A DNA stretch of 64,000 nucleotides from contig NZ_CP074570.1 of NCBI RefSeq assembly GCF_019900845.1, positions 4,092,001 to 4,156,000 of the forward strand. Reading direction: 5' to 3'. A model generated the notes under the pieces. The model had not been told where the DNA came from. It worked only from the letters and a program-made list of their open reading frames with translations, and searched no databases. Both the position numbers and the translations under genes were made by a program. This DNA comes from Paraneptunicella aestuarii (GTDB lineage: Bacteria; Pseudomonadota; Gammaproteobacteria; Enterobacterales; Alteromonadaceae). Of the stretch, positions 19,302 through 27,692 are shown piece by piece; position 1 is the stretch's first letter, and each line of letters starts with the position of its first letter.

Positions 19302-21005
19302 TTATTCATCCATCATCATCCAGCCACGAACTACCTGTGCAGACAGTTCAGGCTCGTTAGCAACCAAGGCGCGTACTACTTTTAATACGTCTTCGTCTTT
19401 ATGCAGGTCTGGCAACATTAGAGAACCATCTGGGGAGAAGCCAACCTGACCTTCGTCAAACTCTTGAGATAGCATACTAATGGTCTCGTCACCCAGATCC
19501 AAGCCTTCATCCATGCTGTATTCATCAGCTTCTGTTGTATCTTCAGGGTACAGCAAGCGTTTCAACATTGGTTTCACGATAGCCAGCATCAATACAATGA
19601 TAACCAAACCACCGACAGCCCACTTAACTGCGCGCATAAACCATGCTTGCTCCCAGATTTCCTGCTTAATCATGTCAGAGTCATCCACTCGACTGAATGG
19701 AATGCTGACCACTTCAAGAGAATCGCCACGAGTGACGTCAAAACCAATGCCACCTTGCAACAAGCGACGCAAATTCAACAATTCTTCCTGTGAGCGCGGC
19801 TGCGCAGTAGGATTGCCTTCAGCATCAGTTGTTGACAGGTAATCAACCGCAACGGAAACACTCAAGCGACGGATTACGCCAGTCTGTTGTTTAGTATGAC
19901 TGATAGTCGTGTCTAATTCATAATTACGAGTCGCTTCTTTGCGTGAACTGCCCGGAGTAGAACGTGTAGAGTTTGAACCCGTTGCCTGTTGAGGAATAGT
20001 AGAGTCCAGCGGCGGCTGATTGGTCAACGCACCAGGGATACCAGCAACAACGCTACCTACCGTGTTATTTTCCATGGTCATTTCACTACGAACGGCTGGT
20101 AAATCAGGGTTATAACGCTTCTGGGTTTGCTCAACAGAAGTGAAATCCATGGTCACATCAACTTGAGCCGTGTAATTCTCCATGCCCAAAACAGGAATAA
20201 GAATAGAGTCGATCTTTTCCAGATATTCTTTTTCACGTTGCTTTTCAATTTCATATTCTTTACGTGAACGAGCAGAAAGAGAATCTTGTGAACCTGAATT
20301 CAACAGGCGTCCATTATTGTCTGTAACAGTAACGCGGCTTGGTTCCAAACCTTGTACGGCAGAAGCCACAATATCCACAACCGCATCCACTTCTTCACCG
20401 GATAAGATAGAACCGCGGCGCATGGTAATAACAACCGTTGCACTGCCCTGCTTTTCACGACGTGCGAACACGTTCTCTTTAGGTAATGCAAGTAGAACTT
20501 TAGCGCGAGAAACGGAAGACATTTCTTCAATGGTGCGCGAGATTTGCTGTTCTCTGGCGTGCTTCAAACGCTCCTTTTCAACGCGTTGGCTTACACCGAA
20601 GCCCATATCCTGCATGATGATTTCATCACCCGCTTTAGGATCCTGATTGATACCTTGACGAGTTAAACCCAAGCGGATATCACGGAATTGATCTTCAGTA
20701 ACATAAATAGTGTTACCTTCGAGGCGGTAAGGAATTTCGTTTTGATCCAGATAATCCAGGGTTTCAATCAATTCTTCCGTTGGCATTTTCGCCAAAGGAC
20801 GGTAGTCAGGTTCCTGTGCCCAAATCACAATGAAGATTGCAATAGCGACACAAATTACCAAGGCAATAACCAGCACGATTTGACGTAGCATATCGACACT
20901 GCCCAAGGCCTCCATAAACCCGGATTTTTGCTCTGTATTTAGATCTGAGTCCAATGAATCGACACCAGATGTTACAGCTAATTCGGTTCCAGTTGCTTCA
21001 GCCAC
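19302..21005 (-). CDS. fliF: Flagellar MS-ring protein FliF
   Basis: Forms the MS ring in the inner membrane, the base for the C-ring and export gate. There are two transmembrane segments (about residues 40-62 and 450-470). Between them lie ring-building domains with DYRPLAKMPTEELIETLDYL and MGFGVSQRVEKERLKHAREQ. The C-terminal FliG-binding tail includes DVLKVVRALVANEPELSAQV. It begins with GTG at 21005, preceded by GGGGTGA. At 567 residues it is typical. Confidence 0.97.
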   Translation of the reverse strand: MAEATGTELAVTSGVDSLDSDLNTEQKSGFMEALGSVDMLRQIVLVIALVICVAIAIFIVIWAQEPDYRPLAKMPTEELIETLDYLDQNEIPYRLEGNTIYVTEDQFRDIRLGLTRQGINQDPKAGDEIIMQDMGFGVSQRVEKERLKHAREQQISRTIEEMSSVSRAKVLLALPKENVFARREKQGSATVVITMRRGSILSGEEVDAVVDIVASAVQGLEPSRVTVTDNNGRLLNSGSQDSLSARSRKEYEIEKQREKEYLEKIDSILIPVLGMENYTAQVDVTMDFTSVEQTQKRYNPDLPAVRSEMTMENNTVGSVVAGIPGALTNQPPLDSTIPQQATGSNSTRSTPGSSRKEATRNYELDTTISHTKQQTGVIRRLSVSVAVDYLSTTDAEGNPTAQPRSQEELLNLRRLLQGGIGFDVTRGDSLEVVSIPFSRVDDSDMIKQEIWEQAWFMRAVKWAVGGLVIIVLMLAIVKPMLKRLLYPEDTTEADEYSMDEGLDLGDETISMLSQEFDEGQVGFSPDGSLMLPDLHKDEDVLKVVRALVANEPELSAQVVRGWMMMDE

Positions 21006-21020
21006 AGTTCACCCCTTCCG

Positions 21021-21347
21021 TTACACCGGCATGTTCATGATTTGTTTATAGGCTTCCATCACTTTATTACGCACCTGAACGGTTGCTTCAAAAGCGATGC
21101 CGGATTTTTCTTTTGCCACCATGACGTCTGCCAGGCTTAAGCTCTTGTCACCCATCTCGAAAGCCATCTGCTGATTACGTGAATCTATTTGCATACTGTT
21201 CACGTTATTTACAGCATCGGCCAACATATCAGAAAAGTTTTTGCTGGCAGGGTTTACTTGAATAGATGGTGCTTCAGGCAAGCCAATTTGGGCTTGAGCA
21301 GCCATGGTTTGCATTTCACTGAATAAAGCTTGTGCTTTAATGTCCAT
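21021..21347 (-). CDS. fliE: Flagellar hook-basal body protein FliE
   Basis: Small rod-base protein (108 residues) joining the MS ring to the rod. The family segment SLADVMVAKEKSGIAFEATV, then QVRNKVMEAYKQIMNMPV, closes the protein. I place the start at ATG 21347 (MDIKAQALFSEMQTMA) because GGAGGGG lies at ideal spacing; an upstream ATG would bury that ribosome site inside the gene. It is the first gene of the long fli operon, directly behind a sigma-54 promoter. Confidence 0.95.
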   Translation of the reverse strand: MDIKAQALFSEMQTMAAQAQIGLPEAPSIQVNPASKNFSDMLADAVNNVNSMQIDSRNQQMAFEMGDKSLSLADVMVAKEKSGIAFEATVQVRNKVMEAYKQIMNMPV

Positions 21348-21416
21348 CGTTATCCCCTCCTCAGGGTGACTAATAATTGACACAACATCAATTTGTTGAC
21401 TAGTTACCTAGAACAA

Positions 21417-21432
21417 AGCAATTGGCGTGCCA
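21417..21432 (-). promoter_or_regulatory. Sigma-54 promoter of the fliE operon
   Basis: The minus strand reads TGGCACGCCAATTGCT, an essentially perfect -24/-12 element (TGGCACG-N4-TTGCW). It lies about 70 bp ahead of the fliE ATG and downstream of fleR, so FleR (FlrC-type) is the expected activator of the basal body and switch operon. Confidence 0.93.
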
Positions 21433-21514
21433 AATTAAAATTAGTTAAATATCAGTATGTTAACTGACACTTTTCAGAGTGGAATAATTGACGATGTCTT
21501 TTTACAGGCGAAAG

Positions 21515-21534
21515 CCAGTGCAGTAATGCACTGG
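21515..21534. terminator. Hairpin after fleR
   Basis: A perfect 8-bp inverted repeat, CCAGTGCA/TGCACTGG with loop GTAA, lies 25 bp past the fleR stop. The following minus-strand sequence has only a weak T content, so it may be a weak terminator or a spacer between fleSR and the fliE promoter. Confidence 0.45.
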
Positions 21535-21559
21535 ACATTTAACCTATTTGGAAGGAAAT

Positions 21560-22909
21560 CTATGCAGGAAACTCAATCCCCATTTCTCGCATTTTTGCCA
21601 GTTTGTACCTGAGTGTTCTCGGGCTAATGCCTAGCTTCTCAGCCACTTTTTTACGACTACCATGACAAGAAGCTAATGTATCCAAAATAATTTGATGCTC
21701 TTGCTGACGTAGCTCGTTACCCAACACACTGGCGGTTTGAGTTTCTTCAATATCATCCTGAATATCTGCTGGCGCTTCCGTCATAATAGAATCGATCATT
21801 AAATCGGTTGCTTCAATTTGATGCCCATTGCACAGAATCAAAGAACGCTGGATGACATTTTCCAATTCTCGAACATTACCCGGCCATTGATATTGAGCCA
21901 GTTTATTGCGTGCTGATGCAGACAATACCGGAATAGCAACGCCTTGTTGCTTGGCGTGGCGCTCTATCATGTGCTTCGCCAAAGGCACAATATCGTCAGG
22001 ACGCTGTGCCAAAGGTAGCCAGGTAAGCGGGAACACATTCAAGCGATAATATAAATCTTCGCGGAATTTCCCTTCTTGCACAGCCTGACGCAAATCACGG
22101 TTACTGGTCGCGATAACGCGTAGATCAAGGGCAATGGTTTTACGACTCCCTAGTCGTTCGACTTCACGTTCCTGCAACACACGCAGTAGCTTCGCCTGCA
22201 AAGCCAGATCCATTTCAGTTATTTCATCTAATAAAATCGTTCCGCCCTGAGCCTGTTCAAATTTTCCAGGGCAAGCTTGTAAAGCTCCTGTGAAAGCGCC
22301 TTTTTCATAACCAAATAAAGTGGCTTCCAGCATATTCTCGGGAATAGCAGCACAGTTAATCGCCACAAAAGCTTCGTCGTGACGGTTTGACTGGTCATGA
22401 ATATAGCGAGCCAAGACCTCTTTACCTGAACCACTTGGCCCTAACACCATGACGGTTGCATCGGATTTCGCCACTTTAGACGCCAACTCTAATAGCTGCT
22501 TACTGGATTTATCACCCACAACGGGCGCATACGCTTCCATTTTTCTCGCCGGTGCATAACGCCCAACAATGTTGAGCAATACTTCTGGCGAGAATGGTTT
22601 TGCCAGATAATCGGTCGCGCCTTCCCGCATAGCGAAAACGGCGTCATCGATAGTGGCATAAGCCGTCATTAATAGAATGGGTAAGTTCGGAAACTTGGTT
22701 TTAATGCTCTGCAGCAGGTTTAATCCTGTGATGCCGCCAAGCTGAATGTCGCTAACAACGATATCAATATGAGAATCCTGCAATCTTGCCAGAGCCATCT
22801 CTGCGCTGTCGCAGGCTAACACATCATATCCCCCAAGGATTAAGGTATCGGTCAAGGCTTCTCGTAAACCTGGATCGTCTTCAACTAACATGACATTTGC
22901 TTTTAACAT
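21560..22909 (-). CDS. fleR: Flagellar sigma-54 response regulator FleR/FlrC
   Basis: Response regulator that switches on class III basal body and hook genes with sigma-54. It has an N-terminal receiver (VMLVEDDPGLREA, phospho-Asp in IVVSDIQLGG, Lys in YLAKPFSPE). The AAA+ domain has Walker A GPSGSGKE and the sigma-54 contact loop GAFTGA. A Fis-type helix-turn-helix closes the protein (VAEKLGISPRTLRYKLAKMR). It follows fleS by 4 bp. Confidence 0.96.
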   Translation of the reverse strand: MLKANVMLVEDDPGLREALTDTLILGGYDVLACDSAEMALARLQDSHIDIVVSDIQLGGITGLNLLQSIKTKFPNLPILLMTAYATIDDAVFAMREGATDYLAKPFSPEVLLNIVGRYAPARKMEAYAPVVGDKSSKQLLELASKVAKSDATVMVLGPSGSGKEVLARYIHDQSNRHDEAFVAINCAAIPENMLEATLFGYEKGAFTGALQACPGKFEQAQGGTILLDEITEMDLALQAKLLRVLQEREVERLGSRKTIALDLRVIATSNRDLRQAVQEGKFREDLYYRLNVFPLTWLPLAQRPDDIVPLAKHMIERHAKQQGVAIPVLSASARNKLAQYQWPGNVRELENVIQRSLILCNGHQIEATDLMIDSIMTEAPADIQDDIEETQTASVLGNELRQQEHQIILDTLASCHGSRKKVAEKLGISPRTLRYKLAKMREMGIEFPA

Positions 22910-22913
22910 GATC

Positions 22914-24185
22914 TTAGCTCCTCATCGCTAGAGCAGGAGAACTCTGTGAATTTTTGTGAATAGGTATATTGTCTTCGAGTGACTCTTCGCATACCCGGTG
23001 AATAGGTAGGTGCATTCCAATACAAGCCCCACCCGCATTCTGATTGCGCACGGAAACATGGCCTTTGTGCGCCTGAGCCACTGATTTAACCACAGCCAAC
23101 CCCAATCCGGTTCCCTGAGAACGCGTGGTGAAGAAAGGCTCAAAAATATGCGCCATTTTGTCTTCGTCGATGCCAGTACCGGAATCAACGATAAATACAT
23201 CAACATCGCTCGGGTTATCTGGATTACGCTGCGCAATAAAGCGAATCGGTTCGCCTTCGGGAGAATGTTGCAGGCTGTTATGAATCAGGTTTTGCAGCGC
23301 ACTTGCCAACGCGGTCTTATTACCAAGAATGATCAAATCTGGCTCAGGAACATCCATCACCAAACTGCATCCTTTAGTCATTAGCATGGCTTCCGAACCA
23401 GCATAAACTTCGTTCATCAACGACTGTAACGACACTTCACTGACAACCTGCTCTTCTCCACTTTTGGCGAAAAGCAGCATGTCGTTAATTTGGCTTTCTA
23501 AATCTTTCAAACGTGACTGTAGTTTTTTACAAAACTGCTCTCTGGCGTCAAATCCAATGGTCGGATTCAATAGATTGGCTGCATACAATGTTGCTGCCGA
23601 TAACGGCGTTCTAAGTTGATGTGCCAATGACGCAACCATCTTGCCTAAAGAAGACAGGCGTTGCATATGGCTAACGCGTTGTTGCAGCAATCGGGTTTCG
23701 GTTAAGTCAGTTAACAAAATCAGCTGGCCGGGTTCTTCTTCCAGAGGCGAGATAGATAGTTTGACTCGGCGTCCATCATGCAATGAGATCTCATGACCAT
23801 CATCTTTTCTTGGACGAAATGAACGAGCAATAATGGTACGCCACAACTCACCTTCAAGTGGTTCTCCCAACATATCTTCCGCAACAGCGTTTGCTTGCCG
23901 AACGATACCTTGACCGTCAACCAACACCACACCAGCGGGCATAACATCCAGAATATGTTTCATACAACGCGGGGAGCTAAAAGGTGCTGAGCTATTTTTT
24001 GCATCTTTACGGCTTCGACGTCCCTTGGCGATCAATGGCATAGACACAGATTCAGATGAAATCTGTTGATCACTACCAGCAATCGGTATTCCGGAGTGCT
24101 GTAGATGTTCTTGTCGATCTACATGTCGATGTTCAGATGTTTGCAGACTATTGGACTGCATATTGACCTGCACGTTAACCTGCAT
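22914..24185 (-). CDS. fleS: Flagellar sensor kinase FleS/FlrB
   Basis: Soluble histidine kinase partner of FleR. There is no transmembrane segment, as expected for the family. A PAS-like domain (about residues 85-170: ILDVMPAGVVLVDGQGIVRQ) precedes the H-box SLAHQLRTPLSAATLYA and the ATPase motifs NLIHNSLQHS, DSGTGIDEDK and GTGLGLAVVKS. The ATG at 24185 sits five bases after GAGG; an upstream GTG at 24191 overlaps that site and is less likely. Its own sigma-54 promoter lies just upstream. Confidence 0.94.
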   Translation of the reverse strand: MQVNVQVNMQSNSLQTSEHRHVDRQEHLQHSGIPIAGSDQQISSESVSMPLIAKGRRSRKDAKNSSAPFSSPRCMKHILDVMPAGVVLVDGQGIVRQANAVAEDMLGEPLEGELWRTIIARSFRPRKDDGHEISLHDGRRVKLSISPLEEEPGQLILLTDLTETRLLQQRVSHMQRLSSLGKMVASLAHQLRTPLSAATLYAANLLNPTIGFDAREQFCKKLQSRLKDLESQINDMLLFAKSGEEQVVSEVSLQSLMNEVYAGSEAMLMTKGCSLVMDVPEPDLIILGNKTALASALQNLIHNSLQHSPEGEPIRFIAQRNPDNPSDVDVFIVDSGTGIDEDKMAHIFEPFFTTRSQGTGLGLAVVKSVAQAHKGHVSVRNQNAGGACIGMHLPIHRVCEESLEDNIPIHKNSQSSPALAMRS

Positions 24186-24221
24186 AGCCACCTCGCGTCA
24201 AATTAATAACAGTGAGTGCAA

Positions 24222-24237
24222 AGCAGATACCGTGCCA
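24222..24237 (-). promoter_or_regulatory. Sigma-54 promoter of fleSR
   Basis: The minus strand reads TGGCACGGTATCTGCT, matching the -24 box exactly and the -12 box at GC. It is about 37 bp ahead of the fleS ATG and after fleQ, consistent with FleQ/FlrA driving fleSR as in Vibrio and Pseudomonas. Confidence 0.88.
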
Positions 24238-24308
24238 ATATTAATTATTGTTTTATTTCAATGCATTAGAGTATTTTTAAAGTGCGAATTACAGCGCCAG
24301 TTTTTTGG

Positions 24309-24341
24309 CAAGGCGCTCTTATTATCAATATGAGCGCCTTG
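24309..24341. terminator. Hairpin terminator between fleQ and fleS
   Basis: A perfect 10-bp stem (CAAGGCGCTC/GAGCGCCTTG) with a 13-base AT-rich loop follows the fleQ stop by about 45 bp. The T-run is good on the plus strand (GTTTTG) and poor on the minus strand, so termination of fleQ here is plausible but not certain. Confidence 0.55.
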
Positions 24342-24385
24342 TTTTGATTCATGAAGCATGAGGTTCAATAAGCTAAAAATATCGC

Positions 24386-25867
24386 CTACTTGGAGATATT
24401 GTATTTACGCATTTTTTCCACCAGCGTTGTTCTTCTCATGCCCAAGAACTCTGCTGTACGAGCAACAACCCAATCATGTTGATCCAATGCTTTGGTGATC
24501 ATGTCGATTTCCAGATTCGACAAATAATCTTTCAGATTCATCCCTTCTTCCGGCAATGTTATGGAACCCGGTTCAGGTATGCTGAGAGCCATCCCTTCAG
24601 AACCAGAAGACTCTACATTAAATTGTTCTTCTACATCAGAACTATCGTCGCTGTCATCATCAAAATCACCGAACAGCGAGTTTAACGCTTCCCTTTCCAA
24701 TAATTCATCAGGGTATTCGGGTTGATATTCAGCAAATTCAACATGCTGATATTTGGGTGGTAAATCTTGCACATTAACAACCTGATTCGGGCACAGAATA
24801 ACCATACGTTCAACCAGATTGGACAATTCACGTACATTACCTGCCCACTTGTGCTCCATCAAAGAATTGAGGGCTTCTTCGGTAAACTTCACAGATTTAC
24901 CTTCTCGCACTTCAAATCGAGAGATGATCTCTTGCAGCAATAAGGGAATATCCTCTTTGCGTTCACGCAACGAAGGATTTTCGATAGGAAACACATTCAA
25001 GCGATAATACAGGTCTTCTCGAAAATCGCCGGACGAAATCATGGATTCCAGATTTCTATGTGTCGCCGCAATAATACGAACATCGCATTCAATTGGCTTA
25101 GTACCACCGACACGCTCATAAGTACGTTCCTGAAGTACCCTCAGCAGTTTTACCTGCATTTGCAGTGGCATATCACCAATCTCATCCAGGAATAATGTAC
25201 CGCCTTGAGCCAATTCAAAGCGACCTTTACGAGAACTCACCGCTCCGGTAAATGCGCCCTTTTCATGACCAAATAATTCACTTTCCAATAACTCTCCCGG
25301 AATAGCACCGCAGTTTACCGGAATAAAGGGCCCTGACTTACGATTTGAAAGATAGTGAACGTTACTGGCAATAACTTCCTTACCTGTACCAGATTCCCCC
25401 AATACAAGCACATTGGCATCCGTAGGAGCCACCTGCTGGATCATACGGCGAATTTCCTGGATCTCTTTGCTTTTACCCACCAAATTCTGGAATTTAGCAT
25501 CCCGAAGTTGTGATTCAGTACCAGGTTTATGCTTTATATATTCCTGACAGCGATGTAATAAGCGGGTCAAGATGGGATAAGTGACAGGCTCCTCAAGCTC
25601 ACCAACCACATTCACCAATTGCTGTTGCAACTGGTGTTGGTCATTGATAACGATAAAAGGTAACCCCGGAAATAGCTTCACAAAGCTATGAGCATTTTGA
25701 AACTCGTCACCAGCAAGAATGATGGCACCTATACCTGAAGCACTACGTAAAAACTCTTCAGCTTGATCAATAGGCTGCACAACACATTCATCACCAATGA
25801 AAGTGCAAACGGTTTGTAAATTTTGATAGCGCGATTCTAGTGTACTTATTATCAGGATACGGCTCAT
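24386..25867 (-). CDS. fleQ: Flagellar master regulator FleQ/FlrA
   Basis: Sigma-54-dependent activator at the top of the polar flagellar hierarchy; in Pseudomonas and Vibrio it also responds to cyclic-di-GMP and FleN/FlhG. The N-terminal FleQ domain lacks a clear phosphorylation Asp. The AAA+ domain has Walker A GESGTGKE, GAFTGA and DEIGDMPLQMQVKLLRVLQE. A Ser/Asp-rich acidic linker (about residues 385-430) precedes the C-terminal helix-turn-helix VARTAEFLGMRRTTLVEKMR. At 493 residues it is normal. A nearby diguanylate cyclase (29899-31197) could feed this regulator; that is inference. Confidence 0.95.
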   Translation of the reverse strand: MSRILIISTLESRYQNLQTVCTFIGDECVVQPIDQAEEFLRSASGIGAIILAGDEFQNAHSFVKLFPGLPFIVINDQHQLQQQLVNVVGELEEPVTYPILTRLLHRCQEYIKHKPGTESQLRDAKFQNLVGKSKEIQEIRRMIQQVAPTDANVLVLGESGTGKEVIASNVHYLSNRKSGPFIPVNCGAIPGELLESELFGHEKGAFTGAVSSRKGRFELAQGGTLFLDEIGDMPLQMQVKLLRVLQERTYERVGGTKPIECDVRIIAATHRNLESMISSGDFREDLYYRLNVFPIENPSLRERKEDIPLLLQEIISRFEVREGKSVKFTEEALNSLMEHKWAGNVRELSNLVERMVILCPNQVVNVQDLPPKYQHVEFAEYQPEYPDELLEREALNSLFGDFDDDSDDSSDVEEQFNVESSGSEGMALSIPEPGSITLPEEGMNLKDYLSNLEIDMITKALDQHDWVVARTAEFLGMRRTTLVEKMRKYNISK

Positions 25868-26260
25868 TGGGTATTCAACCAGTTCCTATTTTTTAATCCC
25901 TAGTTTGCTGTTGAAAAGTCATTGATGCAAGTCCGTTTTTGCAAAAAACGTCATTTATTTGACGATAAAGTCTAGCAGTGTTTTAAAAATGACACATAAA
26001 ATAAGTTGTACATATAAAACTATTAATTAACCCCAACTCAGGATAAGTTGTGGTGACAAAAACAGCTAACCAATTGTTATATATAGATTTATTTGGAAAT
26101 TTTTAAAAACGACCATTTAGAATACTTTGAGATGAGATACTTTTTAGTGAATTTGAGGCAAATTTACGCGTCAATAGCGAATCTATTGCAAGTAAATTTA
26201 ACGAAGAAGTCGCTAAAAATAGCCATATCAAAACACTTACTTATCCCGAGTTGATGTGAT

Positions 26261-26330
26261 GGTCTCCTCCCTTTTACGGCATCAAAGTGCCATGATTGAA
26301 TTTGTCTAACAATCAAAACGGGAGAAGACC
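26261..26330. repeat. Inverted repeat flanking the transposase leader
   Basis: GGTCTCCTCCCTTTT (26261-26275) is almost the complement of AAAACGGGAGAAGACC (26315-26330), which ends three bases before the transposase ATG. The inner copy also resembles the right subterminal repeat. It could fold into a hairpin occluding the ribosome site in read-through transcripts; this is inference. Confidence 0.6.
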
Positions 26331-26332
26331 AA

Positions 26333-27343
26333 ATGCAGATTACAACAATTGACCTGGATTTAGCAAAAAACGTATTTCATGTGGTGTGCTGTAATGCTCA
26401 AAACCGGGTCTTAAAGCGCAAAGTGCTCAAACGCCAACAAGTATTAAATTATCTGGCCAGGGTTCCTGCTTGCCTGGTAGCGATGGAGGCGTGCTCAACT
26501 TCTAATTATTGGGCACGGGAAATAGCAGCGCTGGGTCATAAAGTGAAGTTATTACCTCCACAGCATGTGAAAGCGTTTTTAACGGGCAATAAAAATGATT
26601 TCAATGATGCTCTTGCTATCGTGGTTGCTTCACAGCAATCTCATATCAAATCGGTTGAAGTAAAAACAGAAGAACAACAAGATAGCCAGACATTGCACAA
26701 GATGAGAGAGCTGGCGGTACGGCAAAGAACAGCGCTATGTAATCAAATCAGAAATTTGATGAGTGAACGAGGCATCATTCTTAAACCGGGGATTCAGGCA
26801 TTAAAGTGTGGTGTATCCGAATTATTGGGACATCCTCAGAGGTTGTCCGGCATGATGAAAACCTTGTTGCATCATTTGTACAGTCAATTGACTAGATTAG
26901 AAGACTCAATTGCAGAATATAACAAGCTTATCCAGCAAGAAGGGCAAAATAACGATATTTGTCAACGTCTACAAAGCATTCCTGGTATAGGGTCTTTAGT
27001 AGCAAGTGCCTTATTCAACGAGATAGGTAACGGTAGTGCTTACAAGAAAGGACGGGATGTATCAGCCTCGTTGGGGCTGGTTCCCAAACAATATAGTAGT
27101 GGTGGAAAAGACCGATTGTTGGGGATAAGCAAAAGAGGCAACCGCTATTTACGTTGCTTGTTAATATTGGGGGCTAAAGCGGTGGTTTCCAGAGCCAAAC
27201 ATAAAACGGATCCTCTAAGTTTATGGATAAATCGGCTTGTGGCTCAACGAGGACACAATAAAGCATGTGTTGCTTATGCCAATAAAATGGCAAGAATGGC
27301 GTGGGCAATCACGGTATCTGGCGAGCTGTATCAGCCCGCTTAA
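26333..27343 (+). CDS. IS110-family transposase (DEDD recombinase)
   Basis: RNA-guided-type serine/DEDD recombinase of the IS110 family, 336 residues, full length. The N-terminal RuvC-like domain shows ITTIDLDLAKNVFHVV, the Glu in VAMEACSTSNYW and the paired Asp segment NKNDFNDALAIVVA. A coiled-coil middle (about residues 110-215) leads to the C-terminal Tnp_20 domain with LQSIPGIGSLVASAL. The expected catalytic Ser is in QYSSGGKDRLLGISKRGNRY. No frameshift is present, so the element may be active. GGGAG lies upstream of the ATG. Confidence 0.95.
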   Translation: MQITTIDLDLAKNVFHVVCCNAQNRVLKRKVLKRQQVLNYLARVPACLVAMEACSTSNYWAREIAALGHKVKLLPPQHVKAFLTGNKNDFNDALAIVVASQQSHIKSVEVKTEEQQDSQTLHKMRELAVRQRTALCNQIRNLMSERGIILKPGIQALKCGVSELLGHPQRLSGMMKTLLHHLYSQLTRLEDSIAEYNKLIQQEGQNNDICQRLQSIPGIGSLVASALFNEIGNGSAYKKGRDVSASLGLVPKQYSSGGKDRLLGISKRGNRYLRCLLILGAKAVVSRAKHKTDPLSLWINRLVAQRGHNKACVAYANKMARMAWAITVSGELYQPA

Positions 27344-27578
27344 AAAGTAAAACTCTCTTCAGCAAATTGCGAAGGTTGTATTAATAGATGACATAACAGG
27401 TCAAACCGGCATTGTGAAAACCTGATAACCCCAGCGGTTAATAGACCGACGAGCTGATAAGGTCACAATGTGCGTTTTACATCAAGGCCAAAAGCTGACA
27501 ATAAAGAAGCTTTATAAACAGGCCGCATATATGGCAGCAAACCTGTCCCTGTTATCAAAAAATACATTCTTGCAATAC
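27344..27578 (+). ncRNA. Candidate guide (bridge/seek) RNA region of the IS1111-type element
   Basis: IS1111-group elements are reported to encode their guide RNA in the 3' non-coding part, where this element has 235 bp without a gene. The region contains CATATATGG (27526-27534), identical to the right element end plus the first two target bases (27589-27597). It also contains TAACCCCA (27426-27433), identical to the restored target across the insertion point. Several stems can form, for example AACAGG/CCTGTT around 27518-27552. The boundaries and processing of the RNA are not visible. Confidence 0.55.
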
Positions 27579-27638
27579 GGGAGGAGACCATATATGGGGT
27601 TAATCAGATGGACTTAAAGAATTGTAAAAACAGGAAAA

Positions 27639-27662
27639 CCCCGAGAACTTACGCTCTCAGGG
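27639..27662 (-). terminator. Rho-independent terminator of the flagellin gene
   Basis: On the minus strand CCCTGAGAGC, loop GTAA, GTTCTCGGGG forms a 10-bp stem including two G-T pairs, followed by TTTTCCTGTTTTT. It lies about 30 bp past the flagellin stop. Confidence 0.85.
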
Positions 27663-27692
27663 TGGGGGTAAGGAGATTGTCAATGTGAGGCT

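Larger units (their letters stand above)
26253..27595 (+). mobile_element. IS110-family (IS1111-type) insertion sequence, complete
   Basis: This 1343-bp element carries one intact transposase gene and a 235-bp 3' non-coding region. Perfect 13-bp subterminal inverted repeats (ATGGTCTCCTCCC at 26259-26271 and its complement at 27579-27591) lie 6 and 4 bases inside the ends. That arrangement is characteristic of the IS1111 group of IS110 elements. No target duplication is seen, also as expected. The ends were deduced from restoration of the interrupted repeat, so they are accurate to about one base. Confidence 0.88.
26026..27604. repeat. MITE-like element with inverted ends, split by an IS1111-type insertion
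   Basis: The left end (26026-26048, plus) reads ATTAACCCC then AACTCAGGATAAGT. The right end reads the same on the minus strand except for one base (AACTCGGGATAAGT, 26239-26252), but its outer half ATTAACCCC lies beyond the insertion sequence (complement of 27596-27604). Removing the insertion restores a roughly 240-bp element with 23-bp inverted ends differing at one position. The interior has no coding potential. Degenerate single copies of the end lie at 28814-28840 and 33889-33906. It may be a MITE or a remnant of a larger IS. Confidence 0.65.

Noticed and set aside
25932..25950. Palindrome CGTTTTTGCAAAAAACG upstream of fleQ
   Set aside because: Could be a weak terminator or a regulator site, but it is simple A/T-run symmetry and too weak to call.
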